A DNA stretch of 64,000 nucleotides from Holothuria scabra (taxonomy: Eukaryota > Echinodermata > Holothuroidea > Aspidochirotida > Holothuriidae). The notes below the pieces were generated by a model, which did no database searches, was not told where the DNA came from, and saw nothing but the letters and a program-made list of their open reading frames with translations. Location of the stretch: the NCBI GenBank assembly GCA_037179385.1, contig CM074196.1, forward strand, positions 31,706,486 to 31,770,485. The letters run 5' to 3'. Position 1 is the first letter of the stretch, and each line of letters opens with the position of its first letter. Shown here one piece after another: positions 23,424-34,873 of this stretch. Position numbers and translations under genes: made by a program.

Positions 23424-23512
23424 CAAACCCTGAAGGTTTTCAGCCCTTGGAACTCCAGTAATGTAATCCAGACGCTCTCCATTGCTGAATTTACCAAATG
23501 CAACAGAATAGC
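23424..23512 (-). CDS. Integrin alpha exon: blade 4, degenerate Ca loop
   Basis: The translation is YSVAFGKFSNGERLDYITG then VPRAENLQGL, matching the family's GYSVAVGDFNGDGxxDFVxGVPRA. The fold strands are kept, but the calcium loop DxNxDGxxD is replaced by KFSNGERLD, so the first and third acidic positions are lost. The exon is GC plus 29 codons (89 nt), with acceptor tcatattag and donor gtgagt, and ends in phase 0. The next located exon needs one incoming base and lacks the VYIY strand of this blade. A short exon, roughly 40-50 nt, is therefore missing between this exon and 19307. Confidence 0.9.
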
Positions 23513-24149
23513 CTAATATGACAGTATGGAAACAAACGTAAAATATTCGTTAACAATGTTTGCATACATTGCACACTACATATTATACACCATGTAGAAT
23601 CGTTGCTAGCGGGTGAACTGAGTTAGCATATTCAGGGGCCATGGAGATTGAAATGATATAAGCTATATAGATGTGCGTAAACAGATTGGAGGTCGTATGG
23701 CAAGCCACTTTGTTGTTCGCCATTTAACTACCAAACTCGCATTTACCATATTAACATTAAACTCGCAATTCCACTAGAGTTAAATTTAATTCCACTTAAG
23801 CGGAATTGCAAGGCATATGTTAAAATGGCTTGTAATACGATTACCCAATCCTATCCTGGTTAATCACGCGCCTCTATGGCACACAGTTTCTAAGTTACTT
23901 TTGAGTTATTATGGCCAAATGTTCAGAAAAACTTAGTCACATTGGAGAGTACCACATGGTAAGATTCTTGCTGCGATTAATCTAACGATAGCGAAAGGTA
24001 AGGTAATGATAAAAGTATGTAATAGCAAGGATAACGACCTTGCATTGAAGTGCTCACTACTTCTTCAACGACGCATTCATTTTGCATTAACTTGTTTATT
24101 ATCGTGCAAAGGGAAATTGAAATGGTTTTCTATATCACATAATTTTCTT

Positions 24150-24328
24150 CATAGATAAATTGAATGAATTAAAGAATGAATGTATGTATGAATGATTGTC
24201 AGAGAGAACGAATGAATGAATGTATGAATGAGTGAATGAACGAATGAGAGAGAATGTATCATGAACGTACGTATGAAAAATGAATGACTAAATGAACGAA
24301 TTAATGTATGTATGAATGAATATGTATG
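24150..24328. repeat. Degenerate GAAT/GAAC simple repeat
   Basis: Irregular gaatgaatg, gaacgaatg and gtatgtatg words lead into the (TGGA) array and are probably the older, decayed edge of the same microsatellite. Confidence 0.8.
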
Positions 24329-25236
24329 TATGGATGGATGGATGGATGGATGGATGGATGGATGGATGGATGGATGGATGGATGGATGGATGGATGGATG
24401 GATGGATGGATGGATGGATGGATGGATGGATGGATGGATGGATGGATGGATGGATGGATGGATGGATGGATGGATGGATGGATGGATGGATGGATGGATG
24501 GATGGATGGATGGATGGATGGATGGATGGATGGATGGATGGATGACGGATGGATGGATGGATGGATGGATGGATGGATGGATGGATGGATGGATGGATGG
24601 ATGGATGGATGGATGGATGGATGGATGGATGGATGGATGGATGACGGATGGACGGACGGACGGACGGACGGATGGACGGATGGACGGACGGATGGATGGA
24701 TGGATGGATGGATGGATGGATGGATGGATGGATGGATGGATGGATGGATGGATGGATGGATGGATGGATGGATGGATGGATGGATGGATGGATGGATGGA
24801 TGGATGGATGGATGGATGGATGGATGGATGGATGGATGGATGGATGGATGGATGGATGGATGGATGGATGGATGGATGGATGAATGTATGGATGGATGGA
24901 TGTATGGATGGATGGATGGATGGATGGATGGATGGATGGATGGATGGATGGATGGATGGATGGATGGATGGATGGATGGATGGATGGATGGATGGATGGA
25001 TGGATGGATGGATGGATGGATGGATGGATGGATGGATGGATGGATGGATGGATGGATGGATGGATGGATGGATGGATGGATGGATGGATGGATGGATGGA
25101 TGGATGGATGGATGGATGGATGGATGGATGGATGGATGGATGGATGGATGGATGGATGGATGGATGGATGGATGGATGGATGGATGGATGGATGGATGGA
25201 TGGATGGATGGATGGATGGATGGATGGATGGATGGA
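24329..25236. repeat. (TGGA)n microsatellite, about 900 bp
   Basis: Nearly pure TGGA units run for about 225 copies. Interruptions are a phase-shifting gatgacgg near 24541 and 24641, a (GGAC) patch at 24649-24690, and tgaatgtatgg/tggatgtatgg near 24881-24904. Long ORFs on both strands (SIHP or WMDG repeats) come only from the 4-bp period and are not genes. It lies in the intron between the blade 3 and blade 4 exons. Array length may be misassembled. Confidence 0.97.
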
Positions 25237-25967
25237 ATAAATCAAGGAATCAGTCAACCAATTAATTATTCATTGAATCATTCGATCAATAAAAAAACTG
25301 TTCTTGCAGCAAATGAACAACTAAAATGAACAACTACATCATACATCCGGCAGTTCAAAACAAATAGTTCTATTCGCCGCATCGGTAACATGAGAAACCT
25401 GAGTAATTCAAGCGTTGAAAAGCAGTTGTTCAACGACTCTGGGTGACAGAAGATATTGGAGAAGCTGATATCGGTTTAGTGACAACTTCAGGTCTTGTGA
25501 CCAATTAAATCAACAACTAGAATCAAATTTACATGATAAAACTTCCCCTTTGGCTTTAGTGCAAGATCGAATTCGCCCAAAAATAAAAACATTTGCTCCA
25601 ACTTTTTCCCCAAATGAAAACGCATCCAAAACTTTCAGCAAAATAAGAAAAATGAGGTATGCAATCTTTTCGGATAGATTTAATTTAACAGTAAATTACA
25701 TAAACTTCATCAGTTGACGCGGAGCGACCCGAAATTTTGAGATATCACGATGTCTTCGATAGCCGCAAATGGTATTTCCCAAGCTTGTTAATAGAATGTA
25801 GAGAAGTTATCTTGACTTTTTAGGTTGTAATTTGCAATTAAAGCTTCCGCAAAATTGCATCACTGTCCAAAAAATGACGAGGACGCTTGCCCTCCCGTCC
25901 GGGTCCAAACGCCAATCTAAGTGATGAGTAAGAAATTCGTTTCCCAATGAAGATTATGTTCGCTTAC

Positions 25968-26048
25968 CTTGATAGTTCCCATCATTCGCTGCAGCCTCTT
26001 CATCAGAATGGACAAAATTGCCGTCCTCGTCGGGAACAAAAATAGACC
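25968..26048 (-). CDS. Integrin alpha exon: end of blade 3
   Basis: The exon encodes SIFVPDEDGNF followed by an acidic, alanine-containing linker and NDGNYQ. It lies between the GGPGSF strand and the GYSV strand of blade 4. In I-domain-containing integrins an inserted domain sits between blades 2 and 3, and none is present here. The acceptor is gttcttcaacag and the donor is gtaagcga. The exon is GG plus 26 codons plus G (81 nt), and the trailing G plus GC of the next exon gives Gly. The linker region is not conserved, so identification rests on phase and position. Confidence 0.88.
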
Positions 26049-26204
26049 CTGTTGAAGAACATTATATATCATTATTGATCGACAGAACAAGTATCTGATA
26101 TGACCGACATTGTTAATCCAGTCCCCGCTGCAGGCTAAAGAGTTTAAGTTACACAGAGTTTATTAGAACAGAGTGTATTAGAACAGTATTAAAATGATAT
26201 TACG

Positions 26205-26510
26205 TCAAGGGTCAACGGGAAAAACACGACTATGCACGACCATCCAACAGAGTTTTTGTTTTCGAAGGTCACTCAAGAAAGTTTGCTCAGTATAGACCTT
26301 TTGAATTGACGACACACTGACGTCATCCTTTAGGCAAAACAATGGAACAGGTGGCCACACGCATAAGAATTCGCTCTGCACATGAATCAGACTATGCGCG
26401 TATACGACTGGTTGACAAATCAGCTGTCTGCATTTGTCGGTGTTGGTTTGTTTTACCCCCAAATGGAGGCATACTACCGCTCTGTGACATCATGCACAAG
26501 GTCAATTGCT
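26205..26510. repeat. Dispersed repeat with inverted partner at 27600-27830
   Basis: Shared words include agctgtctgcatttgtc and tgacgtca-like segments. Other copies lie at 62521-62720 and partly at 21230-21270. The two local copies are inverted about 1.1 kb apart and could pair in the transcript. Confidence 0.65.
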
Positions 26511-27014
26511 AATGTGCGTGTCTTTGTTTCTATCCTTTTGATCCTCGGCATCATTGTGATATCTTATATCGAACTCATGTTTATCCTATTCCTATGGAAG
26601 TAAAGGAAGGTCCTTTTACGTAACATACTAAATCCTTCGTGGAAATAAAATATCGCCAATGACTGCAAAACATAATCGATATCGATAAATGTGATTCAAC
26701 ACCCGATAAATGCCTGCTACAGTTCAGTTGAGGTCGCTGAAGGAGCACACGTGCCTGTTAACACAGTTCAAACACAACTTTTTGCAACCTTTCTTTCATT
26801 TTGATTATATAAATTTGTTGCGCAATATATTCCCTTTCTCGCGCCATATTATGTATGAACTTTTTGGTTCCGTAAGTAATGATTGTCCTTAACCGTGATA
26901 TCATAATTGTGACGGATTTGTGCGATTGTGAAAAGGACTTGTCTCCGTGGAGAGTTGTCCATTATAAGCATAAGGTATGTTATTAAACGAATAAGTTTAG
27001 CGCGCATGTTCTAA

Positions 27015-27213
27015 CCAATTGGTTTAAGTCGAGCCGACCACGACGTTTTTCTTCAGTTGTGGCTCACTGGCTCATTTTCCTACTCCATTGCTTATGCTGA
27101 GCACCAAGCAGTTGGTTCCTAACACCTTCGGTATGACCCGGTCAGGACTCAAACTCCCGACCTCTCGAATGCAAGTCTGATGCTATAAAACCACTTGACC
27201 ATACTGGTCTGTC
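27015..27213 (-). repeat. tRNA-derived SINE
   Basis: Minus strand: TGGTCAAGTGG (A-box-like), cagacttgcattcgag, GAGTTTGAGTCC (B-box-like), then a family tail with catacc, tgctcagcataag, cgtggtcggctcgactta. This tRNA-Ser/Leu-like head with a shared tail marks a SINE. Related tails lie at 5331-5600 (+), 50719-50820 (-) and 58709-58780 (-). Confidence 0.8.
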
Positions 27214-27599
27214 GTTATCAAACAGTTTTCGATCATTTTTGTTTTCATGCGGTGTAGGTGGGAAAATTCTAAATTAAATAATATCCACAGGTTTAAGGGC
27301 GCTTTTTTATTTGGTAAATCTCCATTTTACGACTCAAGAAACCTTGTCTGTCTGTACACACATACTCGCACTCTACCCCTGTTAAGGTCTTCATATGATG
27401 AAAAAAGCTACGTCATAGGATGGGATACTCCCTACTCCAGTTCCTCTATCGGACTCTATGGACACGAACCAAGAGACCATGGTGACCGGCTGCCTTGTTT
27501 TCTCACCATGCAGGACTTGTTCTTATGAACTAATGAAATATAAAAGGTTTGTCCCTGCAAGATAATTTTGGATGCCAAGAAGTGACTTAACAGAATTGG

Positions 27600-27830
27600 A
27601 ACTGTTACCCTTGAAATACACCTTATGCATATGATGTCACAGAGCAAAAAGTACGCCCCCTTTTGGGGGCAAAATAAACCAACACTGACAAATGCAGACA
27701 GCTCATTTGACAACCAGTCGAATGCGCGCATAGTCTGCTACACGGATAGGGTGAATTCGTGTGCCTGCGACCACGTATTGTTTTAACTCCAAGGATGACG
27801 TCAGTATGTCAATGCATGAGGTCTATGGGC
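27600..27830. repeat. Dispersed repeat, inverted relative to 26205-26510
   Basis: Contains ctgacaaatgcagacagct and gcgcatagtctgctac, the reverse complement of blocks at 26380-26460, and resembles 62521-62720 in direct orientation. Confidence 0.65.
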
Positions 27831-28140
27831 AGTTGCCCATCCACCGCTCTCTTTTCCGCCCATCACGTTTGTCATACGATCGAAACAAGCAAGTAGGCCA
27901 AAAGTCGGGTAAACTCGTATACAAGAAGGAAGCGAAAGAAGAACAACAATACTTTCTTTTTAACCGGCCACGGTGACGATGGGATTTCCTGTTACTAGTA
28001 TAGTTTACCTTCTTTCCAGCTGTTCTCGACTGTAATTCAACCTTATGAAGCTAAAGATAAGTTTGACAATGGTTTTACCATTGATCAGACTCGAGCTACG
28101 ATAACACGGTTAAAGGCAGTCAATTTTAATCCTGGCCAAA

Positions 28141-28310
28141 TATACTTTTTGTTATAGTCCACAGAAATTGTCAATTGGTACAGCTCTTTGATTGACAGCA
28201 AATTAAAAAGGCAGAGAAATGTAGCTCAAATCAAGTAGCACGCATTGTACTGGAAGTGTTCTTATAACACATTAGGTGTAGTATGTGCTTACTCTGAAGC
28301 AATATTAAGA
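28141..28310. repeat. Short dispersed repeat (GTCCACAGAAATT family)
   Basis: gtccacagaaatt, caattggtacag and ctttgattgacagc recur in the same order at 28950-29200 and 51045-51310, and partly at 39040-39070. Probably a non-autonomous element. No ORF. Confidence 0.65.
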
Positions 28311-28808
28311 ATTACATGTGAGATCTTGTTTTTTAAGCAATTATATCAAGGTGAAGGTAAAGGGTGTCAAATAAAATGTGCACGGTACTCTAATTTGAAA
28401 TGATAGTTAGATGAATGCACTACTTCAGTGCGCCTCTCTGCATATCTCAAGTATAATAATACAAAATTAATAGACGAACGATCTTGGCCATTGTAATTCA
28501 TCTATTTTTCAAACGTATAGGCTTATTTCAGTGGTTCATTTGTAACGATGAGTCACACTTAGAAACACCCACAGTATATATGGCTATAAATCTGGTTGAA
28601 TAGGCAATCGCATGTTCTGGTTACACAATTAATATGAAGTCCACGTCATAATTAACACTTTCCTGGTTATATAACTGCTTATTTTTTGTACAAATACTTC
28701 GGACAATATTAACCAACAACAATTCAAGCACAAAAAGTTGAATAAACTGTAACCAAGATCCTAGTTACCCTTGACCACGTGCTTATTGAGAGTACACTAA
28801 GGGCTTAC

Positions 28809-28851
28809 CTTGGGCAGCAAAACTACCGGGTCCACCAATGATGTATCCATC
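28809..28851 (-). CDS. Integrin alpha micro-exon: blade 3 GGPGSF
   Basis: This 43-nt exon encodes DGYIIGGPGSFAAQ plus one base. The (I/L)xGGPGS(F/Y) core strand is diagnostic of integrin alpha blade 3. Acceptor cttttattag and donor gtaagccc flank it. It begins in phase 0 after the preceding exon's GAG codon. Its trailing G joins GG of the next exon to make Gly, giving AAQG-SIFV where most relatives have YWQG-x-L/V. The intron before it is 13.4 kb, the largest in the window, and holds the LINE and Gypsy remnants. Confidence 0.9.
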
Positions 28852-30031
28852 CTAATAAAAGATAAGACAAAAGAGTGATTGTTTCACAAAAGCGCAAAAT
28901 GTTCTCCCCTGGAAGAAACTAAATAAACCCTCTCAACCCGAACTACAATTTTTGTAGTAGTCCACAAAAATTCTTAATTGGTACAGCTTTTTGATAGACA
29001 AGAAGTTTAAAATCTGCAGAGTACCGAGGTCCATAAAACACAGCATGCACTGTACTGAGAGTGTTTCGGTCACACATTGGGGTCTTAAACACTCACCTGG
29101 AAGCAATAAGCTGAGATTGTATTAGGATGAGGACAAATCTTAGAAAGTTGTGGGAGGGGCTTAAGTGAGTAGGTTAGGAGAATTGAAACTGGTGTATTTA
29201 GAGGACTAGACCTTTACACGCTTAGCGCTTTACACGTTCGGGCAGTAGTCCCGTTAAATTGACGTGTTGAGTTGATACACGAACAACAAAGACTTGTGAG
29301 GGAGAGTTTTGATGCCCGTCATATTTGGCCACAGTAGAATGACGTTGCAAAAAATGACGCTTAACCAACATGTATCCCACAAACCTTTTGAGTTGCTTAA
29401 ATGTCTACGATGAAGCTGAATAAGTCAGGTTTCACATCCAAAATACAAAGAGGTATGATATTGATTTTTTTTCTCTCTCTCTCTCTTAATCTTTTTGTTT
29501 TTTCTTCCTGGCTTGTAGTGGTTCTGTGCATAATAAGAAAAAGTGTCTGTTGACGAACTTTTTAATACTTGAAGGTTTAATAAGGCCTACTCACTTACAA
29601 AACAATTATTTAATTCAATTGACGAAAATTTTCAGGTCTGAAGTTTCAGTTTCAGTTTCAGTTTTATTTCTCCATACCACCTCATAGAGGCATCAGAGAC
29701 ACAAAGCAAACAATGTATAACAGGATAACAGATGAAAAGGTAACAACAAAAAACAGGAAAATAATAATAATAAAATAAAGTAGAAGTAAAAAAGACAAAC
29801 CAAACACAAATTCCAAGTCTTAGTACAATAATACGGAGGGATGAATGAGGGAAAGGGAGTGAGACTTTAAACTAAACACAACAAAATAAAGAGAATGAGA
29901 AAAGGCACCAGAAACAATAAGTAAAGGGGTAACAAGGCCTACTTAGCTAGAAAGACAGGTTTTAAGGATTTTTTCACAAAATTTACTTAACTTAATGAGA
30001 ACATTTTTACTGGATGATTGAAAAAGGTACT

Positions 30032-30636
30032 TCATTTTGATAGAACTGGTCTTTTTTCAAAATAGGGTTTCAGAAACTCAGATCGCTCATTGGTAAAATG
30101 GGGACACTCAAAAATATAATGAAATTCGTCTCCTAATATATTTCTGTCACACAACTCACACAATCTATCGTGAAATTCGATATTGGCGAACCTTCCTACA
30201 ACAACAGGGATCTTACTACTCACACAGCGGAATTTACACAGGTTAGTTCGGTGAGAAAAATGTAGCTTAATCAAATAATTTTCAAATTCAAGTTTGTCCT
30301 TATACATTCTATAAATTTTACATTGAGAGTTACTGTTTACATCACCTAGCCAGTCTTGCTCGTAAATATCACTTAAGCGTTGATTAAGGGTCTTTTTAAG
30401 CCAAATCTTAGATATTATGGAGCCTTGTCTGGGAGGGGTAAGTGTAGGGGGGGGGGACCGTCATCAGGGATGTTCCAAACATACGACATTCCAGCCTTAT
30501 TTAAGATACCTTTAACTTTAATTAACCAGGATGAACTATAGATTCCATTATCATGAAAGGACTTTAAAGCTTTAAGGAACATATGTGACAGTTTGTGTCC
30601 ACTACTATTTATTATTTCACACCAAAAATTTACCAT
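30032..30636 (-). pseudogene. LINE C-terminal segment with Cys-His motif
   Basis: MVNFWCEIINSSGHKLSH and CELCDRN followed by FHYIFECPHF form a C-x2-C...H...C-like pattern common at the end of LINE ORF2. A stop near 30415 and the upstream frameshift separate it from the RT. Confidence 0.8.
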
Positions 30637-30644
30637 CCTAACCT

Positions 30645-32462
30645 CTATTGTTTTTTTTTTAATTTATGGCGGCCCAGCTCGCCATAGACCATACAATTTG
30701 GTGTCAACTTCGCTAATTTAAGAACTTGTTTCAAATACTTCAAATGAAAGGCTTCGATCTGTGGGAAACCCCCAAATCCCCAGATTTCACAACCATACAA
30801 AAGAGTGGGAAGAACCGTTTGGTCAAACAAGAACATCTGCAAATCAAGGGGCAGTGAAAGGTTGCACGTTTTACTCCATAAACCATACAGTGAACGCCTG
30901 GCTTGATTAACTTGCTTATTGACGGCTTTGGTAAATTTGTTATTATAGTTAAATGCAACTCCTAAGTAGGTATAATCATCGACTATTTCCAAAGTGTCGT
31001 CACCAAAAGTAAAGGTGGGCTTATTCCTTATCTTGCCCCTTGAGAAAATAACAACTTTTGTCTTTTTTGAATTTACCTTCATTTTCCAAGTATCACAATA
31101 ATTTTTAACACTGATTAATGCGTTTTGCATGTCGTTCTCATTTTCCGCAAGGACAATTGTATCATCTGCATATAATAGGGTAAAGAATGTAAAATAAACT
31201 TCAACATCATCATTACTTAAATGATTCTTGATGGAACTAGACAAATCCTTTAAACCATTGCATGAATAACTGATAGACCTCCCAAAGTCATTAAGGAAAA
31301 TACTGAACAGAACTGGTGATAGATTCTCGCCTTGTCTAACTCCTATGTTACAATGAAAGTAATCGGATTTAACATCATCCTTTACAATACATGATTTAGC
31401 ATTTTTATATAAGTTATAAATCACATTGAGAACTTTACCATTGATGTTGCTGGCAATTAGTTTGGACCACAGACTAGTTCTGTCAATCAGATCAAATGCT
31501 TTCTTATAGTCTATGAAAGCACAATACATACCCTTTTTCATTCTTAAGTAAAACTCTATGGCAGCATAAAGGACGAAAATATGATCCAAGGTAGAATGCC
31601 CACTTCTAAACCCAGCTTGTTCATCCCCAATAAGACCCGTACAGTTAAGATAATTTGTGATACGTTCATTAAGTATGGCTGTAAACAGCTTCCCCATTCA
31701 GCTTATGAGTAATTCCTCTGTAATTATCTACATCATCCATTGAACCCTTCCCCTTATAAATAGGTTTCAAAAAGCCAATAGTCCAACTCGTAGGAACTAT
31801 TCCAGTTGATAAAACACAATTACAAAGTTTTGTAATAAGCAATACTACACCAGGTGTGCAATTTTTCATGAATTCATTAATAATTCCATCAATCCCACAC
31901 AATTTACTGTTTTTTAGTTTTTTAATTTGTGATCTTACTTCCTGGTCAGTAATCGCTTTATTCAAATCATCATTACTAGAAGACATTATCAGAGAAGTAT
32001 CAAAAGATGATCGATCATCGTCATTGTAACTGTTTTGAAAAAGAGAGCTAAAGTGATCCTTGAAAACTTCTAATGGGATACTAGTTTTATTATCACTACT
32101 ACTCGTTGACCGATTAATGATATGCCAATGCTGTTTAGGGTCCGAACTTCTAAGTTGTCTAATTTCTCTGTGCAATGAGTTGAAATAAACCTGTTTCGCC
32201 TTTCTCAAGGTTTTTTGTACACATTGGAGAGTACGCTTAGTTCATACTCACTTTCAAGACTCTTACATAATTTGTATGATTTCTTTGCCTTTAAATAACT
32301 AGATTTAGCCTTACGACAGTCATTATTAAACCAGGGTTTACCACGATTTCGTGTGGAATTAAAGATCCTTGGAACGTTTTTTACCATTCCTGCTCTATCA
32401 GCAGTACTTTTAAACATCTTCTCAATGTCAACAACTAAGTTATCCATTTTGTCCTGACTCAC
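30645..32462 (-). pseudogene. LINE linker and reverse transcriptase domain
   Basis: The linker (GKPWFNNDCRKAKSSYLKAK) is followed by RT blocks: CGIDGIINEFMK, LKPIYKGKGS, NYRGIT, a frameshift near 31690, DEQAGFRSGHSTLDHIF, YCAFIDYKKAFD, GVRQGENLSPVLFS, LLYADDTIVLAE (catalytic YADD) and YTYLGVAF. All catalytic residues are present. The region 30645-30660 has a T run where the frame is lost. Confidence 0.92.
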
Positions 32463-32475
32463 ATTACCAGTATTA

Positions 32476-32705
32476 CACTCTAAAATATATTTAAACGATT
32501 TTATTTAAAAATTAGGATACTCACGAAATGAGTATTTCTACTCGAAATAAGTGAGTACTTCAACTCAATTTGTTCAAAATTTTGCACAATTTGTGTAAAA
32601 TTTTGCACAAATTCAGTTGAAGTACTCACTTATTTCGAGTAGAAATACTCATTTTCGTGAGTATCCTAATTTTTAAACAAAATCGTTTAAATATTTTTTA
32701 GAGTG
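32476..32705. mobile_element. Palindromic MITE, copy 1 (inserted in LINE)
   Basis: 230 bp with the same arms as 33595-33834, flanked by TA on both sides. Removing it plus one TA restores DLINTGNVSQDKM across the junction. TA duplication and CACT-type ends suggest a Tc1/mariner-like mobilising transposase. No ORF. Confidence 0.93.
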
Positions 32706-32710
32706 TAATC

Positions 32711-33594
32711 AGGTCAAGTCTGCAAATGATTGTATAAATTTCATCATGATTGAAAGAATTTTTGAATTCTAAGCTTTTCTCGTTCTTCCAAAAAATTTTA
32801 TTTTATTCGTAACACTACGAACATTATCAGAAACCTGGCTAACGACTTCATCATTTCCACACAGTCTCATATTCAGATTCATGCATATCGGACTATGCCT
32901 GTCTGACATAAAAACATCAAATGTCTCAACATTAAAATCACTTATCTGCGGGAAAAGTTCTGGTGAAACAATCACATAATCAAGGGTACTTTTATTGTCA
33001 CAAGTGAGGTTCCCAGTGAAAGCATCACAGCCCATTCGGCCATTCACAATGTGAATGTCAACAGCTTTGCACAGTTCAATGAGCCGACGCCCGTTATTGT
33101 TTGTAGCTTTATCTTTGTTAAATCTCCTAGTTTTGAAACCAAGGGCTTGTAGCTTCTCTCTGGAATTCAGAGTGTCATGTGCGGCATCAAGTCCGGCTAT
33201 GATAGCATTAGTATGATCGTAATCTATGAAATCATCTGAAACACCTGTTCGCGCATTAAAGTCACCCATCAAACAAATAGGAGCAGGGTACCTAGACGAT
33301 AAGTTAAAACATTCGTTCATTATGTCATCAAATATAGTGGAACTGTGGTATTTTGATCCTTCGCGTGGGACGTATACTGCCCCTAGGAGCAATCCATGCT
33401 CGAGAGACTCCTATTTAAACTTAAGGCAAAGAATAGTGTCCGATGTTGAGTCGGTAATGGCCTGGTATTTGTAACACAGAGATTTTGAAACTAGCACAGC
33501 AATCCCATGTATACCACCGTAACGATGATCAAGTGACAACTTTTTAGCACACACAACGCTAAAATTAGGAAACATAGACTCGTCGATTTTGTCA
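32711..33594 (-). pseudogene. LINE APE-type endonuclease domain
   Basis: Motifs in order: GGIHGIAVLVSK, then a TAG stop near 33417, LLGAVYVPREG, MGDFNARTG (catalytic Asp/Asn), STLDYVIV and SDRHSPI (catalytic Asp-His). These are the apurinic-type endonuclease motifs that nick target DNA for LINE priming. A one-base shift in a T run near 32790 breaks the frame after KIKFF. The domain is otherwise intact. Confidence 0.88.
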
Positions 33595-33834
33595 CACTCT
33601 AAAAAATATTTAAACGATTTTGTTTAAAAATTAGGATACTCACGAAAATGAGTATTTCTACTCGAAATAAGTGAGTACTTCAACTCAATTTGTGTAAAAT
33701 TTTGCACAAATTCAGCAATTTGTGTAAAATTTTGCACAAATTCAGTTGAAGTACTCACTTATTTCGAGTAGATATACTCATCTTCGTGAGTATCCTAATT
33801 TTTAAACAAAATCGTTTAAATATTTTTTAGAGTG
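33595..33834. mobile_element. Palindromic MITE, copy 2 (inserted in LINE endonuclease)
   Basis: 240 bp, almost perfectly palindromic: CACTCTAAAAAATATTTAAA at one end and its inverse at the other, arms of about 105 bp. The centre holds tandem caatttgtgtaaaattttgc units. It is flanked by CA on both sides, and removing the element plus one CA restores SETKTDKID across the junction. Confidence 0.92.
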
Positions 33835-34873
33835 CAGTTTTCGTCTCTGACAGACAAATAATCTCAAAATTTTGGACAAAATCAGCCAAAATACCATTAT
33901 CTATTTTCGTCTTAATTCCACACACATTTAGCGCACAAAGCCTAATACAATCACAGGGCTCCTGTTGGTAATATGTGTGATCATGATCAAAGGTATTTCC
34001 TCCACGGGGTAATTTAACAGTTGTGGAATCCTTAAATGAAACGGTATCTTTTTCGTCATTTACTGATGCCAATTCATGCTGAAGAGCAAACATGAGACTT
34101 AAGTCCTTCACTCTGTCCTCATTCCAATCCAATTTCTTCACATCTTCCATAGAATTCAATATCAAATTACGTTCAGTTCCATTTTGCTCACATACACAGT
34201 GAATCTTACCATCTGTGGTCCACACTTTACTAATTTTGTCGTCCTCTTTCATGCTTTTAACAATTTTGCTTCTGATACTTGTCAGGTCATCCACGACAAA
34301 CACTTGCTTATGTTCGTTCTTATTTCGAAGGTTCTTTTTTGCTTTCATTACGTTGATTTTACTTTTCCGTCTAACGAACTTAACGATCACCGGGCGTGGT
34401 TTTTTCCCGTTACCTGGAAGACGATGGCAGATACTAATGTCCCCTTTCACCATTTCCACACCCATATCATGCGCTAGGTTCACAACCTTTCCTTCAAGAT
34501 CTTCACCATCATTTTCAGTCAAACCAAAGATTTTAATGTTATCTTTCCTGGAGTACTGTTCCAGTTTCTATACCTTGTTGGTGTTCACCCTGTATGTAGT
34601 AGGCTGTCCACTTCCACACACAAGACTGTGTGTACTGAAGGCGTTACGTACAGCCTCCTCAACAGATTCAAACAACGTGGTCTGCATTTTTGCTTTCATT
34701 TCCACAGTACTTTGGTTCAAATCTGAACATTCTTCGAATGATAATTTTTTACCTTCGACTTCAATGTTATCCTGTTTATGTTTCTTGTCCAATGGTCGAA
34801 CAGGGGTTGACGATATTTCCGTTCTTTTTACTCCAGCTTTATTTTCACCATCTTGCCTGTCCGCCATCATCAT
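33835..34873 (-). pseudogene. LINE N-terminal region: ORF1-like domain fused to endonuclease start
   Basis: Starts MMMADRQDGENKAG and carries KLEQYSRKDNIKIFG, the L1-ORF1/transposase-22-type motif, then ICHRLPGNGKKPRPVIVKF and NVMKAKKNLRNK. This type of domain binds RNA or acts as a chaperone. The frame is open except for one TAG at about 34568-34570. Without a separating stop it runs on into ALNVCGIKTK and ICLSETKT, the first endonuclease motifs. ORF1 and ORF2 therefore appear fused in this copy. The reading stops at the MITE at 33834. Confidence 0.85.

Larger units (their letters stand above)
26049..28808. other. Intron within blade 3
   Basis: Contains two inverted copies of a repeat at about 26205-26510 and 27600-27830, a SINE at 27015-27213 and a short-repeat copy at 28141-28310. 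No coding exon seen. Confidence 0.45.

Noticed and set aside
24301..25329. Long ORFs of SIHP or WMDG repeats on both strands
   Set aside because: They arise because a 4-bp repeat without stops reads open in several frames. No splice sites, start context or composition supports a protein.
27130..27213. Functional tRNA gene
   Set aside because: The tRNA-like head is followed by a tail shared with other copies, and the stems are imperfect, so it is a SINE.
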